From: Nesterenkonia sp. LB17
GTDB taxonomy: Bacteria > Actinomycetota > Actinomycetes > Actinomycetales > Micrococcaceae
DNA: 64,000 bases
Reading direction: 5' to 3'
Assembly: GCF_022565915.1 (NCBI RefSeq)
Contig: NZ_JAJOYX010000002.1
Location: 62,001-126,000 of the forward strand
Shown here: one piece after another, positions 54,943 through 64,000 of the stretch
How the letters are laid out: each line of letters begins with the position of its first letter
Numbering within the stretch: position 1 is the stretch's first letter
Position numbers and translations under genes: made by a program
Notes under the pieces: generated by a model
What the model saw: only the letters and a program-made list of their open reading frames with translations
What the model was told of the DNA's origin: nothing
The model's database searches: none

Positions 54943-55833
54943 TCAGTGCTCCACCGTGACGAAGTCGATCAGCTCCTCCACCCGACCGAGCAGCGAGGGC
55001 TCGAGATCCGCGTAGCTGCTGACCTGGCCGAGGATCCGTTTCCACCCGTGCGCGATGTCACGCTGGTTCGCATGCGGCCAGCCCAGCGCCTGCAGCGTGC
55101 CGACCTTGATGTCCTGACTGCGCGGGATGTCCGGCCAGCGCTTCAGCCCGAAGAGATGCGGCTTCACGGCCTGCCAGACATCCACATAGGGATGGCCCAG
55201 GACAGCGATGTTGCCCTGTGCGCCGCGCTGCTGCATGACCTCGCGGGCGATGCGCGACTCCTTGGAGCCGGGGACCAGGTGATCCAGCAGCACTCCGACC
55301 CGACGCCGGGGTCCCGGCCCGAACGCGCGGATCGCGCCGAGCAGGTCATCGGCGCCGTGCAGCGGCTCCACGACGATGCCTTCGATCCGCAGGTCCTCGC
55401 CCCAGACCTTCTCCACCAGCTCGGCGTCGTGGGTGCCCTCGACCCAGATCCGTGAGGCCCGGGCGACCCGCGCCGGCGCGTTCGCCACCGCCACCGAACC
55501 CGAGGCGGTGCGAGTGGGCTTCGCCGCGGCGGCCCGCGGGGTGGGGGGAGTCAGCTCCACCGGCTGGCCCTCATACAGGAAGCCGTGGCCCAGCGGGAAG
55601 GAGCGGACCTTGCCGCGCCGGTCCTCGAGACTCACCACATGGACACCGCCGGAGGCCTCCACCGAGATGATGGCGCCGACCCAGCCGGACTCCACCTCCT
55701 CGATCACGGCGCCGTAGTCGGCGGGCATCGCGGAGACCTTGCGGAGCTGGCTCTGGCGGAGCCGGGAGAGGTCCTGGGCACCCCAGTTCGGGGTGGAGGA
55801 GGGACGCCAGTCGGGGAAGTGCGGAGCGCTCAT
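54943..55833 (-). CDS. DUF3097 family protein
   Basis: 296-residue soluble actinobacterial protein of unknown function. Begins MSAPHFPDWRP; conserved segments include PADYGAVIEEVESGWVGAI, EGTHDAELVEKVWG, DHLVPGSKESRIA and GHPYVDVWQAVKP. The EGTHDAELVEKVWG/DHLVPGSKES pattern resembles a Toprim-like fold. GGGTGAT lies just before the ATG; an 8-codon-longer start is possible. Divergent from hrcA. Confidence 0.9.
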   Translation of the reverse strand: MSAPHFPDWRPSSTPNWGAQDLSRLRQSQLRKVSAMPADYGAVIEEVESGWVGAIISVEASGGVHVVSLEDRRGKVRSFPLGHGFLYEGQPVELTPPTPRAAAAKPTRTASGSVAVANAPARVARASRIWVEGTHDAELVEKVWGEDLRIEGIVVEPLHGADDLLGAIRAFGPGPRRRVGVLLDHLVPGSKESRIAREVMQQRGAQGNIAVLGHPYVDVWQAVKPHLFGLKRWPDIPRSQDIKVGTLQALGWPHANQRDIAHGWKRILGQVSSYADLEPSLLGRVEELIDFVTVEH

Positions 55834-55850
55834 GATCACCCATTGTAGAA

Positions 55851-55877
55851 TTGGCACTTGTACTCGAAGAGTGCCAG
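55851..55877. promoter_or_regulatory. CIRCE operator of hrcA-dnaJ
   Basis: TTGGCACTT (55851-55859), 9-base spacer, GAGTGCCAG (55869-55877). This matches the CIRCE consensus TTAGCACTC-N9-GAGTGCTAA in spacing and in 14 of 18 arm positions. It lies 24 bp before the hrcA ATG, directly behind TAGAAT (55846-55851), a likely -10, so HrcA would repress its own operon. Confidence 0.85.
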
Positions 55878-55901
55878 AAGTTCAGGAGGCGCCAAGCTTA
55901 C

Positions 55902-56927
55902 ATGTCAGACACCCGTCGTCTGCAGGTTCTGCGTGCCATCGTGGAGGACTACGTCCAGACCCGGGAGCCGGTCGGATCCCGGGCCCTGGTGGAGCGCCAT
56001 GACCTGGAGGTCTCGCCCGCCACGATCCGCAACGATATGGCCCACCTCGAGGAGGAGGGTCTGATCGCCGCCCCGCACACCTCTGCCGGGCGGATCCCCA
56101 CCGACCTCGGCTACCGACGCTTCGTGGACAAGATCACCGAGGTCCGTCCGCTCTCGGCCGCCGAGCGGCGCGCCATGGACACCCTGCTCGAGACCGCCGA
56201 TGACCACGATGCGATGCTCGAGCACACCGTGCGGCTGCTCGCGATGCTCACCAACCAGGTCGCCGTGATCCAGCATCCGCAGCGCTCCACCGCGAAGATC
56301 CGACATATCGACATCGTCTCGATGTCCTCGCACAAGGCGCTGGCCATCGTGATCCTCTCCTCCGGGAAGGTCGAGCAGCGCATGGTCACCCTCGCCGACG
56401 CGATCGGCGACGACTCGCTGCACCGGATCGCCCAGGTGCTCTCCACCGAACTGCATCAGCGCTCCATCTCTGCCCTGCCGCTGCCCACCGACACCCTGAT
56501 CAGCCGGGTGGAGCCGGTGCTGCGGCCGTCCATGGCGATCATCGCCCAGGCGGTGGAGACGATCCTCGAGTCTTCCCGCGTGGATCGCATCATCATGGCC
56601 GGGACTGCTAACCTCGCCAGGTCGGGCCGCGACCTCGGTCCCTCCATCGGTCCCATTCTTGAGGCGCTCGAGGAACAAGTAGTGCTGCTTCGACTGTTGA
56701 CAGAGATGGAGCAGGACCGACGCGGTCTCTCCATCCGCATCGGTCACGAGACCAGTCATGATTCGCTGATCGAGACCGCTGTCGTCGCAGCAGAGTATGG
56801 CTCCCAGGCGGGAGCCGAAGGTGCCAAGCTCGGCGTCGTCGGTCCGACCCGCATGGATTACGGCTCCACCATGTCCGCGGTGCGCGCAATGGCGCGCTAC
56901 CTGTCCCGAATTCTCTCCGAAGGGTGA
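55902..56927 (+). CDS. hrcA: Heat-inducible transcription repressor HrcA
   Basis: 341-residue repressor of heat-shock chaperone genes. N-terminal winged helix with LRAIVEDYVQTREPVGSRAL and SPATIRNDMAHLEEEGLI, followed by PHTSAGRIPTDLGYR; GAF-like C-terminal domain ends with VVGPTRMDYGSTMSAVRAMA. AGGAGG lies 12 bases before the ATG, longer than usual, but no other start fits. CIRCE operator at 55851-55877; dnaJ follows after 6 bp. Confidence 0.95.
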   Translation: MSDTRRLQVLRAIVEDYVQTREPVGSRALVERHDLEVSPATIRNDMAHLEEEGLIAAPHTSAGRIPTDLGYRRFVDKITEVRPLSAAERRAMDTLLETADDHDAMLEHTVRLLAMLTNQVAVIQHPQRSTAKIRHIDIVSMSSHKALAIVILSSGKVEQRMVTLADAIGDDSLHRIAQVLSTELHQRSISALPLPTDTLISRVEPVLRPSMAIIAQAVETILESSRVDRIIMAGTANLARSGRDLGPSIGPILEALEEQVVLLRLLTEMEQDRRGLSIRIGHETSHDSLIETAVVAAEYGSQAGAEGAKLGVVGPTRMDYGSTMSAVRAMARYLSRILSEG

Positions 56928-56933
56928 ACGTCC

Positions 56934-58064
56934 TTGAAGATGACGACTGACTATTACGAAGCGCTCGGCGTCAGCCGCTCGGCGTCCACCGAAGAGATCA
57001 AGAAGGCCTACCGCAAACAGGCCCGCAAGCTTCACCCCGATGTGAACCCCTCCGAGGACGCCGCCGAGCAGTTCAAGGCGCTCGGCCGCGCCTACGAGGT
57101 GCTCTCCGACCCGCAGAAGCGGCAGAACTACGACGCCACCGGCGATGAGAACGGCCGCTCCGGATTCCCCGGCGGCGGAGCAGGCGGCGCCGGCTTCGGC
57201 GGCTTCGGCGACATCTTCGAGACCTTCTTCGGCGGGGGAGGCGGAGGCCCCGCCTCACGCACCCGCCGTGGCCAGGACTCGCTGATCCGGGTCCGCATCG
57301 ACCTGCGCGACGCCGTGTTCGGCACCACCAAGGAGGTGGAGCTGGAGACCGCCGTGACCTGCACGGTCTGCGACGGCTCCTGCACCCGCAAGGGCACCTC
57401 GCCCACCACCTGCCCGGACTGCCACGGCCAGGGCCAGGTCCAGCGGCCGATGCGCTCGATCCTGGGCACCGTCATCCAGACCCAGACCTGCGCCCGCTGC
57501 GCCGGCTTCGGCAACATCATCGAGGACCCCTGCCAGGAGTGCGACGGCCAGGGTCGGGTGCGCGAGCGCAAGTCCCTGAAGGTCAAGGTCCCGGCAGGCG
57601 TGGACCGGGGCAACCGGATCCACCTGGCCGGCGAGGGCGAGGCCGGACTGGCCGGCGGCCCCTCCGGAGACCTGTTCATCGAGGTCGAGGTCAAGCAGCA
57701 CGAGGTCTTCACCCGCCGCGGCAACGACCTGCACGCCACGGTCTCGATCCCGATGACCGCGGCCGCCCTGGGCACCACGGTCGACCTGGACACCTTCGAC
57801 GGCGCCGAGGAGCTCACCGTGAAGCCGGGCACCCAGTCCGGTGAGGTGCTCACGCTCAAGGAGCGCGGGGTGACCCACCTGCGCGGCGGCGGTCGCGGCG
57901 CGCTGAAGGTGCACCTGAAGGTCGAGACCCCCACCAAGGTCTCCGACCGCGAGGCCCAGCTGCTGCGCGAACTCGCCCTCGAGCGCGGTGAGGAGCGCGG
58001 GGAGTCCACCACCGAACACCGTGGCGTCTTCGCCAAGCTTCGCGAACGCTGGGACGCGCTCTAG
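56934..58064 (+). CDS. dnaJ: Chaperone protein DnaJ
   Basis: J-domain co-chaperone of DnaK. HPD in [11 protein letters not shown] (about residue 34), Gly/Phe-rich linker, zinc domain and C-terminal substrate domain; 376 residues. Zinc motifs: the second to fourth ([24 protein letters not shown]) are regular, but the first reads CTVCDGSC instead of CxxCxGxG. Start TTG 56934 fits GGGTGA 6 bases upstream; ATG 56940 ([11 protein letters not shown]) is the alternative. Being next to hrcA and separate from dnaK it is the DnaJ2-type copy. Confidence 0.94.
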   Translation: MKMTTDYYEALGVSRSASTEEIKKAYRKQARKLHPDVNPSEDAAEQFKALGRAYEVLSDPQKRQNYDATGDENGRSGFPGGGAGGAGFGGFGDIFETFFGGGGGGPASRTRRGQDSLIRVRIDLRDAVFGTTKEVELETAVTCTVCDGSCTRKGTSPTTCPDCHGQGQVQRPMRSILGTVIQTQTCARCAGFGNIIEDPCQECDGQGRVRERKSLKVKVPAGVDRGNRIHLAGEGEAGLAGGPSGDLFIEVEVKQHEVFTRRGNDLHATVSIPMTAAALGTTVDLDTFDGAEELTVKPGTQSGEVLTLKERGVTHLRGGGRGALKVHLKVETPTKVSDREAQLLRELALERGEERGESTTEHRGVFAKLRERWDAL

Positions 58065-58080
58065 AGATGCGCGATCTGAG

Positions 58081-58935
58081 ATGACGGCACCGCTGTTCCA
58101 CCTCGACCCGGGTGCGCTGGACGACGCGGCCGTGGCCGAGGTGGTCACGCTCACCGGCGCGGAGGGCCACCATGCCGCCACCGTGATGCGGCTGCAGCCC
58201 GGCGAGCCGGTGCTGCTCTCCGACACCGTGGGGCGGCGCGCCGAAGGCCGCGTCCGCTCCGCCGGAGGCGGGCAGCTCGAGGTGGAGATCCTCGCCGTGA
58301 TCGAGGAGCCGGTGCCGCTGCCCCGGCTGGTGCTGGTCCAGGCGCTTGCCAAGGACCGCCGCGACCTGCAGGGCGTGGAGTCCGCCACCGAGCTCGGCGT
58401 GGACGCGGTGATCCCCTGGCAGGCCGAACGCTCAGTGGCCCGCTGGAAGGCCGGCCGCGAGACCAAGAAGCACGCCGAGTGGGTCGCCCTGGTGACGACC
58501 GCGGCCAAACAGACCCGACGCACCACCATCCCCGAGGTGCGCCCGCTGCAGAGCACCGCCGGCTACCTCACGGCGATCCGGTCCGCGGGCGCCGAGGTCG
58601 GCGTCGTCGTGCTGCATGAGACCGACGAGACCTCGCTGGCCCAGGCCATCGCCGCGCTGCAGAAGCCCGCCCGCAAGGATCCGACGCTGAAGGATCCGAT
58701 GCAGCAGGATTCCACGCACCAGCTGCAGGAGCTGCACCTGGTCGTCGGTCCGGAGGGCGGGATCAGCGACCGCGAGATCGAGCTGCTCACCGGCGCCGGA
58801 GCGCAGGTCGCCCGGCTCGGCCCCACCGTGCTGCGCTCCTCCACCGCCGGTCCCGCGGCGCTGGCCGCCGCGCAGCTGCTGCTGGGCCGCTGGGACTGGG
58901 GTGCTGAGACTGGTCAGCCTGAGCAGACCGCATAG
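58081..58935 (+). CDS. rsmE: 16S rRNA (uracil-1498-N3)-methyltransferase
   Basis: 284 residues. N-terminal PUA-like domain (LTGAEGHHAATVMRLQPGE) and C-terminal SPOUT methyltransferase with knot motifs ATELGVDAVIPWQAERSV, VGPEGGISDREIELL and LGPTVLRSSTAGPAALA. A short Lys/Asp/Gln repeat insertion (KDPTLKDPMQQD) sits about residue 205. ATG 58081 immediately follows dnaJ in the same transcript. The usual neighbour in actinobacteria is dnaJ-rsmE-phoH. Confidence 0.92.
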   Translation: MTAPLFHLDPGALDDAAVAEVVTLTGAEGHHAATVMRLQPGEPVLLSDTVGRRAEGRVRSAGGGQLEVEILAVIEEPVPLPRLVLVQALAKDRRDLQGVESATELGVDAVIPWQAERSVARWKAGRETKKHAEWVALVTTAAKQTRRTTIPEVRPLQSTAGYLTAIRSAGAEVGVVVLHETDETSLAQAIAALQKPARKDPTLKDPMQQDSTHQLQELHLVVGPEGGISDREIELLTGAGAQVARLGPTVLRSSTAGPAALAAAQLLLGRWDWGAETGQPEQTA

Positions 58936-58946
58936 ACTGGGGACCA

Positions 58947-60010
<1,064 letters not shown>

Positions 60011-60014
<4 letters not shown>

Positions 60015-60502
60015 CCGAGGCCCAGGTCACGGTCGAGGACAGCTCCGGCTCCGATCAGATCTCCGGAGCGCACCTTGCCGAGCTGCTGGACCTCACCGGA
60101 TTCCTCTACGCCAAGCTCCACCTGGCACCTGCGGTGACGCTGTCGATCACGCTTGTGGACGAAGAGGCCATCGAGCAGCTTCACCTGGACTGGATGAACC
60201 TGCCCGGGGCCACCGATGTGATGAGCTTCCCGATGGACGAGCTCATCGCCGGCACCGCCGAGGACCCGGTCACCGAGGGCGTGCTCGGCGACATCGTGAT
60301 CTGCCCCGGCGTCGCCGCCGCGCAGGCGAAGGCCAACGGGCACCCGCTCAGCGCGGAGCTCGCGCTGCTGGCCACCCACGGGGTGCTGCACCTGCTCGGA
60401 CATGACCACGCCGAGGCGGCTGACCGTGAAGAGATGTTCACCCTGCAGCGAGTGCTCCTGGAGGAGTACCTCGGTCACGCTGCCCCGACGCCGACGGTCT
60501 GA
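60011..60502 (+). CDS. ybeY: Endoribonuclease YbeY
   Basis: 163-residue metalloprotein for rRNA maturation and ribosome quality control. Zinc site HGVLHLLGHDH (H-x3-H-x5-H) near residue 126 and conserved DVMSFPMDE. Start ATGA-overlaps phoH, and the corC-type gene follows after 3 bp. Length normal. Confidence 0.95.
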
Positions 60503-60505
60503 TCC

Positions 60506-62008
60506 ATGGCCCTCGGCATCCTCATCATCCTTGCGCTGGTCTGCGCCGTGCTGGCCTTCGCGCTCTCCGCGGCCGACTCCGCGTTCCTGCGGCTGAGCCG
60601 CCGTGAGGCCGAGGAGATCGCCGAGCAGCGCGGCTCCACCGCCGTGGAGAAGATCCTCGCCCAGCCCGTGGCGCACACGCTCGCGCTGCAGACCTGGCGC
60701 TGGTTCTTCACCACCGCCGTCGTCGTGCTGGTCATCGTGGCCTCCGCACTGGCCCTCGACGGGCTTGCCGCCGGCGCCGTGGCAGGCTCCGCGGTCCTGC
60801 TCATCGGCGGAGTCATCGCCGCGGCGATCTCCCCGCGGCGGGTCGGCCGGGGCCACCACCTGCTGGTCGCGGCCTCCACAGCGCAGTTGGTGCGCACCCT
60901 GCGGGTCGTGCTCGGACCCTTCCCCGAGGCGCTGAGCAGCATCGGCGCGCGCACCGTCCCGGGCACCGCACACACCGACCAGGGCTTCTTCGACGACGAG
61001 GAGTTCCGCGAATTCGTGGCCCGCGCCTCGGAGAAGGACATCATCGAGCACGCCGAGGCCGAGCTGATCCAGTCCGTCTTCGACCTCTCCGCCACCCGGG
61101 TCCGCGCCGTGATGGTCCCGCGCACCGACATGGTCACCGTGGAGTCCGGGACCAGCCTCGCCGAGGTCATGACGCTGTTCTTCCGCTCCGGATACTCGCG
61201 GATCCCGGTGGTGCGCGGCTCAGCCGATGACATCACCGGCATGATCTACCTCAAGGATGCCGCGTTCCTGCACCACCGGCTGCGCAGCGGGGAGCTGCTC
61301 AGCGCCTACACCGACCGCGACCCGGACTCGATCCTCATCGACGAGCTCCAGCGCGACGTCCGCTATGTGCCCGAGTCCAAACCGGTCTCCGAGTTCCTCT
61401 CCGAGCTGCAGCGCGAGTCCACCCACGTGGCCATCGTGGTCGACGAATACGGCGGCACCGCCGGGATGGTCACCCTGGAGGACCTGATCGAGGAGATCGT
61501 GGGGGAGATCGTGGACGAATACGACACCGAGTCCGCCGAGATCGAAGACCTCGACGACTCACGACGCCGGCTCTCGGCCCGCATGTCGGTCGACGACTTC
61601 GCCGAGCTCTACGAGCTCGACCTCGACGACGAGGAAGAGGTCGACACCGTCGGCGGTCTGCTCGCCAAGGCCCTGGGCCGGGTGGCGATCGCCGGATCCG
61701 AGGTCGAGATTCCGCGCCGCCACGGCCCCGGAGTGGTGCTGCGCGCCGACCGGCTCGAGGGGCGACGCAATCGGGTGAGCCACGTGCTCGCCTGGGAGGC
61801 CGAGGACCGGCGAGGCGCCAGAGCGGGGCTGGGCACCGACGCCGAGCCCGACGCTCTGCACCTCGACCCGACAGAGACGGCAGCACAGACAGCACCACAG
61901 ACGGCACCCCAGACAGCGGCCCAGACCGCAGTCCAGACAGCAGCCCAGCAGGACGACCGGGCCGCAGCCGCGGCCTCGGCGCAGGAGAGGATCGGAACAC
62001 CACGATGA
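60506..62008 (+). CDS. CNNM/CorC family membrane protein (hemolysin C-like)
   Basis: 500 residues. N-terminal DUF21/CNNM membrane domain (about 1-160), tandem CBS domains ([20 protein letters not shown] about 190-320; [22 protein letters not shown]), and CorC_HlyC transporter-associated domain ([20 protein letters not shown]). The last 60 residues are a Gln/Thr/Ala repeat tail (QTAPQ, QTAAQ units) encoded by short tandem DNA repeats about 61884-61950. Probable divalent cation efflux or Mg homeostasis. Overlaps era by 4 bases. Confidence 0.92.
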   Translation: MALGILIILALVCAVLAFALSAADSAFLRLSRREAEEIAEQRGSTAVEKILAQPVAHTLALQTWRWFFTTAVVVLVIVASALALDGLAAGAVAGSAVLLIGGVIAAAISPRRVGRGHHLLVAASTAQLVRTLRVVLGPFPEALSSIGARTVPGTAHTDQGFFDDEEFREFVARASEKDIIEHAEAELIQSVFDLSATRVRAVMVPRTDMVTVESGTSLAEVMTLFFRSGYSRIPVVRGSADDITGMIYLKDAAFLHHRLRSGELLSAYTDRDPDSILIDELQRDVRYVPESKPVSEFLSELQRESTHVAIVVDEYGGTAGMVTLEDLIEEIVGEIVDEYDTESAEIEDLDDSRRRLSARMSVDDFAELYELDLDDEEEVDTVGGLLAKALGRVAIAGSEVEIPRRHGPGVVLRADRLEGRRNRVSHVLAWEAEDRRGARAGLGTDAEPDALHLDPTETAAQTAPQTAPQTAAQTAVQTAAQQDDRAAAAASAQERIGTPR

Positions 62009-62991
62009 GCCCAATACAGATGCCGCCGCAGCAGGAGGGCTTCGCCGCGTTCGACGAGAACTTCCGCGCCGGATTCGCCAGCCTGGTCGGGCGCCCCAAC
62101 GCCGGGAAGTCCACGCTGACCAACGCGCTGGTCGGGGACAAGGTGGCGATCACCTCCTCGAAGCCGCAGACCACCCGGCACACCATCCGCGGGATCGTGC
62201 ACCGCAGCGACTTCCAGCTGGTCCTGGTCGACACTCCGGGGCTGCACCGCCCGCGGACCCTGCTCGGCAAGCGGCTCAACGGCCTGGTCATCGACACCCT
62301 CTCCGAGGTCGACGTCGTCGGGTTCTGCATCCCGGCCGACGAGAAGGTCGGACCCGGTGACCGCTTCATCGCCGCCCAGCTGACCAAGCTCCCGCACAAG
62401 CGGGTCATCGCACTGGTCACCAAGGTGGACAAGGTCTCCCGCGAGGACCTCGCCGAGCAGCTCATGGCTGTGGACCAGCTCGGCCGCGAACACCTCGCCC
62501 AGGAGGGCAACCAGGCCGGCGGCTTCGCCGAGATCATCCCGGTCTCCGCCCTCGAAGGCGACCAGACCGAGGTGGTGATCGAACAGCTCGCCGCGATGAT
62601 GCCACAGTCCCCGCCGCTCTACCCCGAGGGGGAGCTCACCGACGAGCCCGAGGCCATCATGGTCGCCGAGCTGGTCCGTGAAGCGGCCCTCGAAGACGTC
62701 CGCGATGAGCTGCCGCACTCGATCGCCGTGGTCGTCGAGGAGATGGTTCCCCGCGAAGATCGGCCCGCCGACAAGCCGCTGCTCGACGTCCGGGTCTCGA
62801 TCCACGTGGAGCGCGACTCGCAGAAGGCGATCATCATCGGCAAGCGGGGCGCCCGGCTCAAGGCCATCGGCACCGACGCGCGGGCCGGGATCGTCAAGCT
62901 GCTGGGCACCCCGGTCTACCTCGATCTCCACGTCAAGGTGACCAGGGAATGGCAGCGCGACCCGAAGAAGCTCGGCCGGCTCGGCTTCTAG
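62005..62991 (+). CDS. era: GTPase Era
   Basis: 328-residue ribosome-assembly GTPase. G1 GRPNAGKSTLTNALVG (about residue 30), DTPGLHRPR, TKVDKV and SALEGDQ, followed by a KH domain (KAIIIGKRGARLKAIGTDAR). Length normal. ATG overlaps the upstream stop (ATGA). Last gene of the hrcA-dnaJ-rsmE-phoH-ybeY-corC-era series. leuA leader starts 84 bp later. Confidence 0.96.
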   Translation: MSPIQMPPQQEGFAAFDENFRAGFASLVGRPNAGKSTLTNALVGDKVAITSSKPQTTRHTIRGIVHRSDFQLVLVDTPGLHRPRTLLGKRLNGLVIDTLSEVDVVGFCIPADEKVGPGDRFIAAQLTKLPHKRVIALVTKVDKVSREDLAEQLMAVDQLGREHLAQEGNQAGGFAEIIPVSALEGDQTEVVIEQLAAMMPQSPPLYPEGELTDEPEAIMVAELVREAALEDVRDELPHSIAVVVEEMVPREDRPADKPLLDVRVSIHVERDSQKAIIIGKRGARLKAIGTDARAGIVKLLGTPVYLDLHVKVTREWQRDPKKLGRLGF

Positions 62992-63064
62992 CCCCGGACA
63001 GCGGGGGTCGTCCACATGATGAGAATCAGGGTGACCCACTGCACACGCCCGCGCTGCGTGCTAG

Positions 63065-64000
<936 letters not shown>

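Overview
The window is high-GC chromosomal DNA from an actinobacterium. Gene content and order (tpiA-secG next to a pentose phosphate operon, mycothiol gene mshC, pupylation locus, hrcA-dnaJ-rsmE-phoH-ybeY-corC-era, class II-type leuA) fit Micrococcales, most likely Micrococcaceae such as Nesterenkonia or Arthrobacter relatives. The genus is an inference. There is no rRNA, CRISPR array or recognisable transposase. The DNA is almost all ordinary chromosome; the stretch 12.6-20.5 kb is the most accessory-looking part.

Layout. 1-0.9 kb: end of tpiA and secG. 0.9-9.6 kb (minus): tkt-tal-pgi-zwf-opcA-pgl, an oxidative and non-oxidative pentose phosphate operon, preceded by serB. 10.8-13.8 kb (plus): ABC ATPase, TSUP permease whose tail is encoded by a palindromic repeat, zinc-free ribosomal protein L31, and a membrane protein. 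13.9-20.5 kb: a lone pyruvoyl-dependent arginine decarboxylase, a permuted lipoate ligase, tRNA-Leu(GAG), a TetR/mycothiol-isomerase pair, a lipoprotein, an orphan SEDS (FtsW/RodA) protein, then about 0.8 kb of non-coding DNA with a gene remnant and palindromic repeats. 20.6-29 kb: M20 peptidase, acyl-CoA dehydrogenase homologue, DUF5703, acidic protein, uppP, mshC, PAC2, HAD phosphatase, site-2 protease.

29.1-40.4 kb is one long locus: trmI-mpa-dop-pup-pafA-FKBP-FKBP-pafBC-tatA-tatC. The 20S proteasome genes prcB and prcA are missing from their usual place between pup and pafA. In agreement, Pup already ends in GGE and the Mpa/ARC ATPase lacks the C-terminal proteasome-docking tyrosine motif. 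This looks like pupylation uncoupled from a proteasome, as in Corynebacterium.

40.5-49.2 kb: pepN, then a divergent lipid cluster (acyl-CoA oxidase / thiolase, two-domain FabG4-type reductase, MaoC hydratase) matching the mycobacterial fadE5-fadA2-fabG4-htdX group. 49.3-54.3 kb: holA, rpsT, lepA, hemW. 54.3-55.8 kb (minus): DUF4870 and DUF3097. 55.85-63 kb (plus): a CIRCE operator, hrcA, dnaJ, rsmE, phoH, ybeY, corC-type transporter and era, many with overlapping stop and start codons. The window ends in leuA, preceded by a leucine-rich leader peptide gene.

Across the window several genes have a TANNNT -10-like hexamer only 5-8 bases before the start codon and no clear Shine-Dalgarno sequence, suggesting leaderless transcripts.
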